This document shows, piece by piece, positions 1 through 10,177 of a DNA stretch of 64,000 bases. The notes under the pieces are model-generated. The model made no database searches, was not told the DNA's origin, and saw nothing but the letters and a program-made list of their open reading frames with translations. Every line of letters starts with the position of its first letter. Position 1 is the first letter of the stretch. The DNA is from an uncultured Marvinbryantia sp. (lineage in GTDB: Bacteria > Bacillota > Clostridia > Lachnospirales > Lachnospiraceae). A program made the position numbers and the translations under genes. The DNA lies in NCBI GenBank assembly GCA_934408725.1, contig CAKRVB010000009.1, positions 30,250 through 94,249 of the forward strand, written 5' to 3'.

Positions 1-1
1 G

Positions 2-367
2 GCGGATGGAAATTTGCATGTGCCAAAGGCTTCTCTGGGAGATCAGGTGACATTTATCGATTATGATTCCAATGGTACTGCCATGCAGGTCATGTTATAC
101 AAGGACGCAAATGGAACAGTACATGGAGCACTGAATACCTGTCAGGTGTGTGCAGGTTCGCCATATGCTTATTTTGAACAGGAAGGAAACGAAGTTGTAT
201 GCCAGAACTGTGGCAATCATTTTGCAGTAGAGGCTATCGGTGATGTACATGGCGGCTGCAATCCGGTACCGCTGGAACTTTCAGAAGATGGAGATCAGGT
301 ACTGATAGAGACGGCATCTCTTGATGAACAGGCGGATGCTTTTGTCAACTGGAAAAAGGAAATCTAA
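2..367 (+). CDS. DUF2318 family metal-binding protein, 5' end missing
   Basis: The reading frame is open to the first base of the window, so the N-terminus (probably a membrane anchor or signal) lies upstream; the TTG at 14 is probably not the real start. The visible 117 residues contain two CxxC pairs, NTCQVCAGS and VVCQNCGNHF, in the spacing typical of DUF2318 proteins, which are thought to bind iron-sulfur or metal and often sit beside iron or copper transporters. The stop is 2 bp before the HMA/TauE gene at 370, so the two are almost certainly co-transcribed and may share a metal-handling role. Family call is confident; the ligand is not known. Confidence 0.8.
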   Translation, partial: ADGNLHVPKASLGDQVTFIDYDSNGTAMQVMLYKDANGTVHGALNTCQVCAGSPYAYFEQEGNEVVCQNCGNHFAVEAIGDVHGGCNPVPLELSEDGDQVLIETASLDEQADAFVNWKKEI

Positions 368-369
368 AT

Positions 370-1626
370 ATGGATGTAACAACAAAATTTTATGTCAGAG
401 ATATGATGTGCAGACAGTGTGAAAAGACACTGGAACATGCAGTTGGCAAAGTAGCTGGTGTGAAATCTGTGAAAGCAGATTATGGAAAAGGATTACTGAC
501 AGTTATATATGAAAATGGAATCTGTGCTCCGAATCAGATTGAACAGGCGGTAACTGCTTCCGGGTATCAAAACGGCAAGAAGGCTGGTCAGAAATGGAAA
601 AAGTGGCTGCTGGCGGCAGGAAGTCTTATGGCGTTTCTGGTGGGGGAGCGAATGGGGATTATGACTGTTTTTGCTTCTTTCCCACGAGCAGAAGAAGGCG
701 TAGGCTATATGGCACTTCTCTTAACCGGACTATTGACTTCTGTACATTGTATAGCCATGTGTGGGGGATTAAGCCTGTCCCAGAGTATGAAGCGCGGAGA
801 ACAGAGCAGCTGGAGAAGCAGTGTGTTATACAATATGGGACGGGTGTGCAGTTATACCCTGACAGGAGCACTTCTCGGAGCACTTGGCAGTGTAGTCTCA
901 ATTTCTATAGAGGTACGGGCCGGTATCGGATTATTTGCCGGAATCTGTATGTTGCTGATGGCGTTGAATATGCTGGATCTGCTGCCGTTTGTGCGCAAGA
1001 TTCCTATTCCGTGTCCAAAAAGAATTCAGTCAGGATCGGCTTTTTTGGTTGGCCTGTGTAATGGTCTGATGCCATGCGGTCCGCTGCAGGCCATGCAGCT
1101 GGTAGCGGTAGCCTCTGGAAGCGTGGCAGCAGGAGCATTGTCGATGTTCTTCTTTGCAATTGGAACGGTACCATTGATGCTGTTATTTGGACTGGCTGCC
1201 GGTACGTTATTGCAAAAATGGCGATCTAAGATGCTGCTGGCCGGGAGCTGCCTGATTTTACTTTTTTCCGTCTATATGATTCAGAATAACAGTGCGCTGC
1301 TGGGATTTGGTGTGCCGTTAGCAGGTGGCAGCACAGGAATTCAGGCAGAAAAGAGTGAGAAAGTGCAGTACGTGACCACCACACTCAGGCCAAACGGATA
1401 CGAAGATATTACCGTAAAAGCAGGGATTCCGGTGGAATGGACTATCGAAGCAGAGGCGAGCAGTCTGAACGGATGCAATAACGAAATTCGCATACCGGAG
1501 TATGATCTGGACATAAAGCTGAAATCGGGAGAAAACAGGATCACATTCCTGCCAGAAGAGGTGGGGGATTATCTGTATAGCTGCTGGATGGGCATGCTCA
1601 GAGCAACAATACATGTGACGGAATAG
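370..1626 (+). CDS. HMA - TauE/SafE membrane - cupredoxin fusion protein
   Basis: This 418-residue protein has three parts. Residues 1-75 are a heavy-metal-associated domain with the ligand pair MMCRQC. Residues about 75-310 form a TauE/SafE (DsbD-like) membrane region with the paired half-site motifs SVHCIAMCGG and GLMPCGPLQAM, whose cysteines and prolines are characteristic. Residues about 330-418 look like an extracytoplasmic cupredoxin-like domain ending in YLYSCWMGM, with Cys and Met suited to bind copper. Taken together this suggests copper (or another thiophilic metal) transfer across the membrane. It follows the DUF2318 gene by 2 bp and ends at a strong terminator. Domain calls are firm for the first two parts and moderate for the third; the substrate is inferred. 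Confidence 0.82.
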   Translation: MDVTTKFYVRDMMCRQCEKTLEHAVGKVAGVKSVKADYGKGLLTVIYENGICAPNQIEQAVTASGYQNGKKAGQKWKKWLLAAGSLMAFLVGERMGIMTVFASFPRAEEGVGYMALLLTGLLTSVHCIAMCGGLSLSQSMKRGEQSSWRSSVLYNMGRVCSYTLTGALLGALGSVVSISIEVRAGIGLFAGICMLLMALNMLDLLPFVRKIPIPCPKRIQSGSAFLVGLCNGLMPCGPLQAMQLVAVASGSVAAGALSMFFFAIGTVPLMLLFGLAAGTLLQKWRSKMLLAGSCLILLFSVYMIQNNSALLGFGVPLAGGSTGIQAEKSEKVQYVTTTLRPNGYEDITVKAGIPVEWTIEAEASSLNGCNNEIRIPEYDLDIKLKSGENRITFLPEEVGDYLYSCWMGMLRATIHVTE

Positions 1627-1670
1627 AAAAAAGTACAGAACAAACATTCGATTTGTTCTGTACTTTTTTT
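1627..1670 (+). terminator. Rho-independent terminator after the HMA/TauE gene
   Basis: A 14-bp perfect stem (1631-1644 with 1652-1665) closes a 7-nt loop and is followed by a run of T. It starts immediately after the stop codon and closes the metal operon. Confidence 0.9.
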
Positions 1671-1686
1671 ATAATGAATGATATAC

Positions 1687-1715
1687 TTGACAGGTAGTAA
1701 AAATAAGAGTAAACA
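1687..1715 (+). promoter_or_regulatory. Possible sigma-A promoter for uvrB
   Basis: A perfect -35 hexamer TTGACA (1687-1692) is followed after 17 bp by TAAACA, a weak -10. It lies between the upstream terminator and uvrB, where a promoter is needed. The -10 assignment is uncertain. Confidence 0.4.
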
Positions 1716-1741
1716 GATTAGATTCAATCAGGAGTATTCAT

Positions 1742-3733
1742 ATGGATCATTTTGAATTGGTTTCTGAATATCAGCCAACCGGTGACCAGCCACAGGCGAT
1801 TGCCGAGCTGGTGAAGGGCTTTCAGGAAGGCAATCAGTGTGAGACGCTTCTGGGTGTGACGGGTTCTGGTAAGACGTTTACCATGGCGAATGTCATTCAG
1901 CAGATGAATAAGCCGACACTGATCATTGCCCATAATAAGACCCTGGCAGCTCAGCTGTATGGAGAATTTAAAGAATTTTTTCCACACAATGCGGTAGAAT
2001 ATTTTGTCAGTTATTATGATTATTATCAGCCGGAGGCGTATGTACCGTCCTCGGATACCTATATTGCCAAAGATTCATCGATTAATGATGAGATTGATAA
2101 GCTGCGTCTGTCAGCTACTACAGCGCTGGCAGAGCGGAAAGATGTTATTATTGTTGCTTCCGTATCTTGCATCTATGGACTGGGCAGCCCGGTGGATTAT
2201 AAGAACATGGTAGTATCCCTGCGGCCTGGCATGGAAAAGGATCGGGATGATGTGATCCGTAAGCTGATCGATATGCAGTATGACAGGAACGAGATTGATT
2301 TTAAGCGAGGTACTTTCCGGGTACATGGGGATGTGCTGGAGGTGATTCCGGCAAATGCTTCAGAGACGGCCATCCGTATAGAATTTTTCGGGGATGAGGT
2401 GGATCGGATCACAGAGTTTGACGTACTCACCGGAGAGATCCGCAACCGTCTGGAACATGTAGCTATCTTCCCGGCATCTCATTATGTAGTGCCGATGGAC
2501 AAGATGCTGGAGGCCACGAAGCATATCGAAGAAGAACTGGCAGAACGGCTGGAATATTTTAAGAGTAACGATAAGCTTCTGGAGGCTCAGCGTATTGCAG
2601 AACGGACGAATTTTGACATCGAGATGATGCGTGAGACGGGATTTTGCTCCGGTATCGAGAACTATTCCAGACATCTGTCCGGATTGAAGCCGGGCGTGCC
2701 GCCTCATACACTGATTGACTATTTCCCAGATGATTTCCTGATCATGATTGATGAGTCTCATAAGACCATTCCGCAGATTGGGGCGATGTATTCCGGTGAC
2801 CGTTCCAGAAAAACTACACTGGTGGATTATGGATTCCGGCTTCCGTCAGCACTGGACAATCGACCGTTGAATTTTCAGGAGTTTGAGAGCAAGATTGATC
2901 AGATCCTGTTTGTTTCTGCAACACCGGGCAATTATGAAGAAGAACATGAGATGCTCCGTGCGGAACAGATTATCCGTCCGACAGGACTTCTGGACCCGAA
3001 AGTGGAAGTCCGCCCTGTGGAAGGACAGATTGATGATCTGGCAGGAGAGATCAATAAGGAAATTGCAGCAAAGAACAAAGTGCTGATTACCACATTGACG
3101 AAGCGCATGGCAGAAGATCTGACTTCGTACCTGCGGGAGATTGGTATACGGGTACGCTATCTGCATTCAGATGTAGATACGTTGGAGCGTACCGAGATTA
3201 TCCGTGATATGCGTCTGGATGTCTTTGACGTATTGGTAGGAATTAACCTGCTCAGGGAGGGGTTGGATATCCCGGAGATTACTCTGGTAGCGATTCTGGA
3301 TGCAGATAAAGAAGGTTTTCTGCGTTCTGCCACATCCCTGATCCAGACTATTGGGCGTGCAGCCCGAAATGCAGACGGCCATGTCATTATGTACGCTGAT
3401 GTGATGACAGATTCCATGAAGATTGCTATTGACGAGACCAACCGAAGAAGAGCGGTTCAGGAAGCTTATAATGAAGAACATGGTATTACACCACAGACCG
3501 TTCGGAAGGCAGTCCGTGATCTGATCAGTATTTCCAAGGCAGTAGCCAAAGAAGAACAGGATCATGAAGTGGATCCAGAATCTATGAGCAGAAAAGATCT
3601 GGAAAAACTCATCGGCAAGGTAGAAAAACAAATGAAGAAAGCAGCCGCGGAACTGAACTTTGAAGCGGCCATGGAACTGCGGGATAAGATGATTGACCTG
3701 AAGAAGCACCTGCAGGAACTGGAGGAAGAATGA
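1742..3733 (+). CDS. uvrB: UvrABC excinuclease subunit B
   Basis: UvrB is the damage-verifying helicase-like subunit of nucleotide excision repair; it receives DNA from UvrA and recruits UvrC for incision. The 663-residue length is normal. Visible are the Walker A motif GVTGSGKT (residues 38-45), the beta-hairpin region [12 protein letters not shown], the helicase motif [14 protein letters not shown], and a C-terminal UVR helix pair ([13 protein letters not shown]) that binds UvrC. The ATG at 1742 has an AGGAG 7 bp upstream. Its stop codon overlaps the uvrA start by 4 bp (ATGA), indicating translational coupling. Confidence 0.98.
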   Translation: MDHFELVSEYQPTGDQPQAIAELVKGFQEGNQCETLLGVTGSGKTFTMANVIQQMNKPTLIIAHNKTLAAQLYGEFKEFFPHNAVEYFVSYYDYYQPEAYVPSSDTYIAKDSSINDEIDKLRLSATTALAERKDVIIVASVSCIYGLGSPVDYKNMVVSLRPGMEKDRDDVIRKLIDMQYDRNEIDFKRGTFRVHGDVLEVIPANASETAIRIEFFGDEVDRITEFDVLTGEIRNRLEHVAIFPASHYVVPMDKMLEATKHIEEELAERLEYFKSNDKLLEAQRIAERTNFDIEMMRETGFCSGIENYSRHLSGLKPGVPPHTLIDYFPDDFLIMIDESHKTIPQIGAMYSGDRSRKTTLVDYGFRLPSALDNRPLNFQEFESKIDQILFVSATPGNYEEEHEMLRAEQIIRPTGLLDPKVEVRPVEGQIDDLAGEINKEIAAKNKVLITTLTKRMAEDLTSYLREIGIRVRYLHSDVDTLERTEIIRDMRLDVFDVLVGINLLREGLDIPEITLVAILDADKEGFLRSATSLIQTIGRAARNADGHVIMYADVMTDSMKIAIDETNRRRAVQEAYNEEHGITPQTVRKAVRDLISISKAVAKEEQDHEVDPESMSRKDLEKLIGKVEKQMKKAAAELNFEAAMELRDKMIDLKKHLQELEEE

Positions 3734-6576
3734 GCAACGAAAAAGAAAAAATAGATAGAAAGCAATATATTCGGATTCGTGGAGCGAATGAGAATAATCT
3801 GAAGAACATCAGCCTGGATATTCCGAGAAATAAGCTGGTAGTGCTGACTGGACTTTCCGGTTCCGGCAAGTCTTCACTGGCTTTTGACACCATCTATGCA
3901 GAAGGACAGCGGCGTTATATGGAATCGTTGTCTTCCTATGCCAGAATGTTTTTGGGACAGATGGAAAAGCCGGATGTGGAGAGTATTGAAGGGCTGCCGC
4001 CTGCGATTTCCATTGATCAGAAATCAACGAACCGTAATCCACGATCTACGGTGGGAACGGTAACAGAGATCTATGATTATTTTCGCCTGCTGTATGCCAG
4101 AATTGGAACACCTCATTGTCCTTCCTGTGGCAGAGAGATTAAGAAACAGACGGTAGACCAGATGGTGGATCAGATCATGCTTCTGCCAGAGCGAACCAAG
4201 ATCCAGCTGCTGGCTCCGGTGGTACGTGGACGAAAAGGGGAGCATGTCAAGCTCCTGGAACAGGCGAGAAAGAATGGCTATGTCCGTGCGGTGATTGACG
4301 GCCTTACTTATGAACTGTCAGAAGAGATTAAGCTGGAAAAGAATAAAAAGCATACCATCGAGATTGTGGTAGACCGACTGATTGTCAAGCCGGGAATCGA
4401 GAAGCGCCTGACAGACTCTCTGGAGACAGTTATGTCACTGACAGGTGGACTAGTTGTAGTAGATGCGGCAGATCAGGGAACCTTAAGTTTCAGCCAGAGC
4501 TTTTCCTGTCCAGACTGTGGAATCAGTGTAGATGAGATTGAACCGCGAAGCTTTTCCTTTAATAATCCGTTTGGTGCCTGTCCGGACTGTTATGGACTGG
4601 GATACCGGATGGAGTTTGACGAAGACCTGATGATACCGGACAAGTCCTTAAGTATCAAAGAAGGTGCCATTGCGGTCATGGGATGGCAGTCCTGCAAGGA
4701 TAAGGGCAGTTTTACAAGAGCCATTCTGGATGCCCTGGCAGAAGAATATCACTTTAGTCTGGATACCCCATATCAGGATTATCCACAGGAGATCCGGGAT
4801 ATCATTATTCATGGAACTAACGGACATGAGGTGGATGTGCATTATGTGGGACAGCGGGGAGAAGGTGTCTATCATGTGGCGTTTGAGGGGCTGATTAAGA
4901 ATGTAGAACGAAGATACCGGGAGACCGGATCAGAAAGCTCCAAGGCAGAGTATGAGACCTTTATGAACATTACGCCTTGCAAGACCTGTAAGGGACAGCG
5001 TCTGAAAGCATCCTCTCTGGCAGTGACCATTAATGACAGGAATATTTACGAAGTGACTACACTTTCCATTGATAAATTACAGGAATTCATGACACATCTG
5101 ACATTGACGAAGCAGCAGGAGCTGATCGGAAGACTGTTGTTAAAGGAAATACGATCCAGAGTGAAGTTCCTGATGGATGTGGGTCTGAATTATCTGACTC
5201 TGGCCAGAAGCACCGGAAGTCTGTCTGGTGGAGAAGCCCAGCGTATCCGTCTGGCCACCCAGATCGGCTCCGGGCTGGTTGGCGTGGCCTATATCCTGGA
5301 TGAACCTAGTATTGGGCTGCATCAGCGAGACAACGATAAGCTGCTTGCTACGTTGAAGAGTCTTCGTGATCTTGGCAATACTTTGATTGTGGTAGAACAT
5401 GACGAAGATACGATGAGGGAAGCAGATTATATCGTAGATATCGGACCGGGAGCCGGTGATCACGGCGGAGAAGTGGTGGCTGCCGGAACGGCAGAAGAAC
5501 TGATGGCCTGTGAAGAATCGATAACAGGAGCTTATTTAAGCGGCAGACTGCAGATTCCGGTACCGAAGGTACGAAAAGAGCCAACCGGATTTATCAGGAT
5601 CGTGGGAGCCAGACAGAACAATCTGAAGAACATTGATGTGGAGATTCCACTGGGAGTATTGACCTGTGTAACCGGCGTATCCGGCTCCGGCAAGAGTTCG
5701 CTGATTAATGAGATTCTCTATAAGAGTCTGGCAAAGACACTGAACCGTGCCCGGACTATACCGGGAGCTCATGACCGGATTGAGGGGACGGATCAGCTGG
5801 ATAAGATCATCAATATTGACCAGTCCCCGATTGGGCGTACGCCAAGATCCAACCCGGCGACCTATACCGGAGTCTTTGATGCCATCCGTGATCTGTTTGC
5901 AGCCACAGCCGATGCCAAGGCCAGAGGCTATAGCAAAGGCAGATTCAGCTTTAATGTAAAAGGTGGAAGATGTGAGGCCTGCTCAGGAGACGGTATCATC
6001 AAGATCGAGATGAACTTTCTGCCGGATGTGTATGTACCGTGTGAAGTCTGCCAGGGGCGCCGTTACAACCGGGAGACTCTGGAGGTCAAATACAAAGGAA
6101 AAAGCATTTACGATGTGCTGAATATGACGGTGGAAGAGGCTGTGAAGTTCTTTGAACATGTGCCATCTATCCGAAGAAAAATAGAGACACTGAATGATGT
6201 GGGCTTGTCCTATATCAAGCTGGGACAGCCATCTACCCAGTTGTCCGGCGGCGAGGCACAGCGTGTAAAGCTGGCCACTGAGTTGAGCCGCAGGAGTACC
6301 GGAAAGACCATCTATATTCTGGATGAACCGACCACCGGACTGCATTTTGCCGATGTACACAAGCTAATAGAGATTCTCCAGAGACTGGCCGATGGCGGCA
6401 ATACGGTAGTCGTCATTGAACATAATCTGGATGTGATCAAGACCGCTGATTATATCATCGATATGGGACCGGAAGGCGGAGACGGCGGTGGAACCGTCAT
6501 AGCCAGAGGCACACCGGAAGAAGTAGCTGAGAGCCCAATCTCCTATACTGGAAAATATATTAAGAAGTATTTGTAA
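3730..6576 (+). CDS. uvrA: UvrABC excinuclease subunit A
   Basis: UvrA is the dimeric ABC-type ATPase that finds DNA lesions and loads UvrB. At 948 residues it has the usual length and carries two ABC modules with Walker A motifs GLSGSGKS and GVSGSGKS and signature motifs SGGEAQR in both halves. Zinc modules are visible as CPSCGRE, CPDCG...CPDCYG and CEACSGDG...CEVCQG. The start overlaps the uvrB stop by 4 bp. Nothing unusual is seen. The following intergenic region has hairpins but no classical T-tract terminator directly after the stop. Confidence 0.98.
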   Translation: MSNEKEKIDRKQYIRIRGANENNLKNISLDIPRNKLVVLTGLSGSGKSSLAFDTIYAEGQRRYMESLSSYARMFLGQMEKPDVESIEGLPPAISIDQKSTNRNPRSTVGTVTEIYDYFRLLYARIGTPHCPSCGREIKKQTVDQMVDQIMLLPERTKIQLLAPVVRGRKGEHVKLLEQARKNGYVRAVIDGLTYELSEEIKLEKNKKHTIEIVVDRLIVKPGIEKRLTDSLETVMSLTGGLVVVDAADQGTLSFSQSFSCPDCGISVDEIEPRSFSFNNPFGACPDCYGLGYRMEFDEDLMIPDKSLSIKEGAIAVMGWQSCKDKGSFTRAILDALAEEYHFSLDTPYQDYPQEIRDIIIHGTNGHEVDVHYVGQRGEGVYHVAFEGLIKNVERRYRETGSESSKAEYETFMNITPCKTCKGQRLKASSLAVTINDRNIYEVTTLSIDKLQEFMTHLTLTKQQELIGRLLLKEIRSRVKFLMDVGLNYLTLARSTGSLSGGEAQRIRLATQIGSGLVGVAYILDEPSIGLHQRDNDKLLATLKSLRDLGNTLIVVEHDEDTMREADYIVDIGPGAGDHGGEVVAAGTAEELMACEESITGAYLSGRLQIPVPKVRKEPTGFIRIVGARQNNLKNIDVEIPLGVLTCVTGVSGSGKSSLINEILYKSLAKTLNRARTIPGAHDRIEGTDQLDKIINIDQSPIGRTPRSNPATYTGVFDAIRDLFAATADAKARGYSKGRFSFNVKGGRCEACSGDGIIKIEMNFLPDVYVPCEVCQGRRYNRETLEVKYKGKSIYDVLNMTVEEAVKFFEHVPSIRRKIETLNDVGLSYIKLGQPSTQLSGGEAQRVKLATELSRRSTGKTIYILDEPTTGLHFADVHKLIEILQRLADGGNTVVVIEHNLDVIKTADYIIDMGPEGGDGGGTVIARGTPEEVAESPISYTGKYIKKYL

Positions 6577-6871
6577 CTAAATAAAACGTGAAATGAGCTG
6601 TGCATCTCGCACAGCTCATTTCAGGAAAGAGAAAAAACTAAATGTTATTTGAGGGAGTGCTTCGCAACGTGTGGTGCTGCGAAGCTTGAGTTATGAAATA
6701 TATTAGCTCTTTGCTAATATGGCTACAGTATATCGGTAAAATGTGTTCAAAATGTGTTCAAAAAGAAAAGAAAATATGAATTTCGAGAAGTTTTCGGAAA
6801 ATAGGAAAAAGGACTTTAAAATTTCAGGGCGGTGTTTTATACTTGAACAAGGAGTAAGAAAGGGGAAGTAT
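6577..6871 (+). other. Intergenic region with three successive hairpins and a tandem repeat
   Basis: This 295-bp gap between uvrA and mreB holds three perfect inverted repeats: 6590-6603/6609-6622 (14 bp), 6659-6666/6678-6685 (8 bp) and 6700-6707/6713-6720 (8 bp). An 11-bp tandem repeat AAAATGTGTTC lies at 6738-6748 and 6749-6759. The first hairpin lacks a T-run on the plus strand. The region must end uvrBA transcription and start the mreB operon. No promoter could be assigned with confidence. Confidence 0.6.
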
Positions 6872-7870
6872 ATGAACGTATCAGATATTGGGATCGATCT
6901 TGGAACAGCCAGCATATTGATTTATGTCAGAGGAAAAGGTGTGGTATTAAAGGAGCCGTCCGTGGTGGCTTATGATCGTGATGCAGATAAGATCCGGGCA
7001 ATTGGTGATGAAGCGCGTATTATGCTTTCAAGAACAACCGGGAATATTGTAGCCATTCGCCCGTTGAAGAATGGAATTATAGCAGATTATGCGGTAACAG
7101 AGCAGATGCTGAAGTATTTTATTCAGAAGGCTACCGGCAGACTGTCTTTTAAGAAGCCGCGTATCAGCATCTGTATACCGAGTAATGTGACAGAAGTAGA
7201 GAAAAAGGCTGTGGAAGATGCTACCTATCAGGCAGGTGCCAGAGAGGTGCTGACAGTTCCGGAGCCGATTGCAGCAGCCATGGGAGCAGGTATCGACATT
7301 TCCAGACCATGTGGAAAGATGATTGTGGATATCGGTGCCGGTACCTGTGAGGCAGCGATATTGTCTTTGGATGGTGTGGTGGTAGATCATACCATCAATG
7401 TAGCCGGTGATAATTTTGACGAAGCCATTATGAAGTATGCCAGAACGGTACATAACCTGATCATTGGGGAACGTGCGGCAGAGGATATCAAGATTCATGT
7501 GGGCACTGCGATTGAACGACCGGAGCAGAAGATTATGGAAGTGAAAGGCCGTGACCTGGGCACCGGACTGCCGAAGACGGTGCGGATCACATCAGAGGAT
7601 GTGCGAGAGGCGTTGAAGGAGACTACCGGACAGATCGTAGAAGCAGTACACAGTGTACTGGAGAAGACCCCTCCAGAACTGGCAGCAGATATTGTAGAGC
7701 GTGGCATTGTTTTGACCGGAGGAGGTGCACTTCTGGACGGACTGGAAGAATTGATCGAGGAGAAGACGGGGATCAACACAGTGACTGCAGAAGAACCGAT
7801 CGCAGCAGTGGCTATTGGTACTGGTATTTATGCAGAGATGACTGCGAAGAATAACCGAATGGAAGGTTAA
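6872..7870 (+). CDS. mreB: MreB/Mbl family actin-like cell-shape protein
   Basis: MreB-type proteins polymerise under the membrane and guide lateral cell-wall synthesis. The 332-residue product begins with MNVSDIGIDLGTASILIYV (phosphate-1 motif DLGTAS), has the phosphate-2 motif DIGAGTCEAAIL and the adenosine motif TGGGALLDGL. The ATG at 6872 has a strong AGGGGAAG ribosome site and matches the family N-terminus; a longer frame from 6743 would add an unlike leader inside a tandem repeat. It heads a tight operon with recD2, comF and the cdaA genes. No mreC/mreD follow, so it may be an MreB paralogue such as Mbl. Confidence 0.9.
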   Translation: MNVSDIGIDLGTASILIYVRGKGVVLKEPSVVAYDRDADKIRAIGDEARIMLSRTTGNIVAIRPLKNGIIADYAVTEQMLKYFIQKATGRLSFKKPRISICIPSNVTEVEKKAVEDATYQAGAREVLTVPEPIAAAMGAGIDISRPCGKMIVDIGAGTCEAAILSLDGVVVDHTINVAGDNFDEAIMKYARTVHNLIIGERAAEDIKIHVGTAIERPEQKIMEVKGRDLGTGLPKTVRITSEDVREALKETTGQIVEAVHSVLEKTPPELAADIVERGIVLTGGGALLDGLEELIEEKTGINTVTAEEPIAAVAIGTGIYAEMTAKNNRMEG

Positions 7871-7900
7871 CAGATCAATCGGTAGTGGAAGGAAAAACGA

Positions 7901-10111
7901 ATGGAAAAAATTTCGGGATACATAGATCATATTATTTTCCGAAATGAAGATAACGGATATACGGTGATGGTGATGATCTGCGATGGGGAAGAAGTGACCT
8001 GCGTAGGTACCTTGCAGTATATCAACGAAGGAGAGCTGATCGAAGCGGAAGGAACCTATACGCAGCACAGTACGTATGGCACCCAGTTTAAAATCAGCTC
8101 TTTTGAATTAAAGACGCCGGAAGATGAGCTGGCGATGGAACGTTATCTTGGATCCGGAGCAATAAAAGGAATCGGAAGTGCACTGGCTGCCAGAATTGTA
8201 CGGCGTTTTAAGGCAGATACATTCCGAATTATGGAAGAAGAACCAGAACGTCTGGCTGAGATCAAGGGAATCAGCGAGAAAAAGGCAAGAGAGATCGCAC
8301 AGCAGATGGAAGAAAAACGAGATGCAAGAAAAGCTATGATTTTTCTTCAGAAGTATGGGATTTCTTCAGCCTTAAGTGTGAAGATTTACAATCAATACGG
8401 AGAGCGGATGTATCGGATCATCGAAGAGAATCCCTATCAGATGACGGATGAGATTCAGGGGGTCGGATTTAAGATTGCGGACGAGATCGCAGAAAAAGCA
8501 GGGATTCATACAGATTCGGACTTCCGTATACGAAGTGGTATGTTTTATGCACTGAAGCAGTCCATGGCAGAAGGACATGTCTATCTGCCAAGAGAGGAAT
8601 TGTTTCGGAGAGGAGCCGAGCTGCTTGGGGTATCTTTGGAAGCCATGGAACGGAACCTGATGGATCTGGCCATGGATCGAAAGGTAGTTCTGAAGGAAGA
8701 CAGGGTATATTGTACACAAAATTATTATCTGGAACTGAATACAGCCAAGATGCTCCATGATCTGAATGTGACAGCAGATATTGCAGATGATACCGTGCTG
8801 GAGAAGCTGTCTGACATAGAAGAAAGGACAGGAACCAGCCTGGAAGAACTGCAAAAAGAAGCTGTGGTGCAGGCGGTGAATCATGGACTTCTGGTGATCA
8901 CTGGTGGACCTGGTACCGGTAAAACAACGACGATTAATACGTTGATTCATTATTTCGCATCCGAAGGGCTGGAGATCCTGCTGGCAGCGCCGACTGGAAG
9001 GGCAGCCAAACGTATGACGGAGGCAACAGGCTATGAAGCTCAGACTATACATCGGCTTTTGGAGATCTCCGGTGTGCCTGAGGAAGATTCCGCAGGATAT
9101 CATTTTGAACGGAATATGGAGAATCCGTTGGAAGCGGATGTGATTATTATTGATGAGATGTCCATGGTGGATCTGTTTCTGATGCATGCACTGCTATCGG
9201 CAGTGGCGGTGGGGACCAGACTGATTATGGTAGGAGATGTGAATCAGCTGCCATCTGTGGGACCTGGAAGTGTGCTGAAAGACATTATTTATTCGGAGTG
9301 CTTTCCGGTAGTACGCCTGAATAAGATATTCCGTCAGGCCAGTGAAAGTGATATTGTGGTTAATGCTCATAAGATTAATGAGGGAGAACACGTTGTACTG
9401 GACAATAAAAGCCGGGACTTTTTCTTCCTTAAGAGAGATGAGGCCAATGTGATCATCAGCGTAGTGCTGACATTAGTGATGAAGAAGATGCCGAAATATG
9501 TGGATGCGGGAATGCTGGATATTCAGGTTCTGACACCGATGCGAAAAGGACTTCTTGGCGTGGAACGTCTGAATACAATCCTGCAGGAATATTTGAATCC
9601 AAGATCGCCGGAAAAGAAGGAAAAGGAATTCGGCTCCGGACTTTTCCGGGAGGGCGATAAGGTGATGCAGATCAAAAATAATTATCAGATTGAGTGGGAG
9701 ATTCGTGGAGCCTATGGCATTCCTGTAGAGAAAGGCGTAGGCGTCTTTAACGGGGATATGGGAATCGTTTCTGAGATTAATCCTTACGCAGAGCAGATGA
9801 CAGTTGTGTTTGATGATAATAAATACATCGAGTATTCGTTTAAAGAATTGGAACAGCTGGAGCTGGCTTATGCCATTACGATTCATAAGTCCCAGGGAAG
9901 CGAATATCCTGCAGTGGTGATTCCATTGCTTTCTGGTCCACGTATGCTGATGAGCCGCAATCTCTTATATACAGCGATTACCAGAGCGAGAAAATGTGTG
10001 ACCCTGGTAGGATCTGAGCAGGTATTTCAGCAGATGATTGATAATGAATTGGAACAGAAGCGTTATTCCACGCTGAAGGAACAGATTCAGCAGTGGCAGG
10101 AAGAGGAGTGA
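7901..10111 (+). CDS. recD2: RecD2-type ATP-dependent DNA helicase
   Basis: RecD2 is a 5'-3' superfamily 1B helicase that works without RecBC and helps in repair and replication-fork maintenance. The 736-residue protein has the N-terminal OB-like region, helix-hairpin-helix motifs (IKGIGSALAARIV and LAEIKGISEKKAREIA, about residues 88-135), Walker A GGPGTGKTTT, motif II IIIDEMSMVD, and the C-terminal motif AITIHKSQGSEYP followed by LLYTAITRAR. It lies 30 bp after mreB in the same operon, and its stop region (GTGA) runs into the comF leader. Confidence 0.96.
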   Translation: MEKISGYIDHIIFRNEDNGYTVMVMICDGEEVTCVGTLQYINEGELIEAEGTYTQHSTYGTQFKISSFELKTPEDELAMERYLGSGAIKGIGSALAARIVRRFKADTFRIMEEEPERLAEIKGISEKKAREIAQQMEEKRDARKAMIFLQKYGISSALSVKIYNQYGERMYRIIEENPYQMTDEIQGVGFKIADEIAEKAGIHTDSDFRIRSGMFYALKQSMAEGHVYLPREELFRRGAELLGVSLEAMERNLMDLAMDRKVVLKEDRVYCTQNYYLELNTAKMLHDLNVTADIADDTVLEKLSDIEERTGTSLEELQKEAVVQAVNHGLLVITGGPGTGKTTTINTLIHYFASEGLEILLAAPTGRAAKRMTEATGYEAQTIHRLLEISGVPEEDSAGYHFERNMENPLEADVIIIDEMSMVDLFLMHALLSAVAVGTRLIMVGDVNQLPSVGPGSVLKDIIYSECFPVVRLNKIFRQASESDIVVNAHKINEGEHVVLDNKSRDFFFLKRDEANVIISVVLTLVMKKMPKYVDAGMLDIQVLTPMRKGLLGVERLNTILQEYLNPRSPEKKEKEFGSGLFREGDKVMQIKNNYQIEWEIRGAYGIPVEKGVGVFNGDMGIVSEINPYAEQMTVVFDDNKYIEYSFKELEQLELAYAITIHKSQGSEYPAVVIPLLSGPRMLMSRNLLYTAITRARKCVTLVGSEQVFQQMIDNELEQKRYSTLKEQIQQWQEEE

Positions 10112-10177
10112 AAAAAGATCAGAAAAATAGAATGGCCAGATAGTTGGAAAAGAACAGCAAAGACAGCAGCGGAACTT

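Noticed and set aside
6743..6871. Upstream in-frame ATG that would extend MreB by 43 residues
   Set aside because: The extension lies in a tandem repeat, is unlike MreB, and the ATG at 6872 has a strong ribosome site.
8372..9187. 271-codon open frame on the minus strand inside recD2
   Set aside because: Shadow frame opposite a well-supported helicase gene; cysteine- and histidine-rich translation typical of antisense frames.
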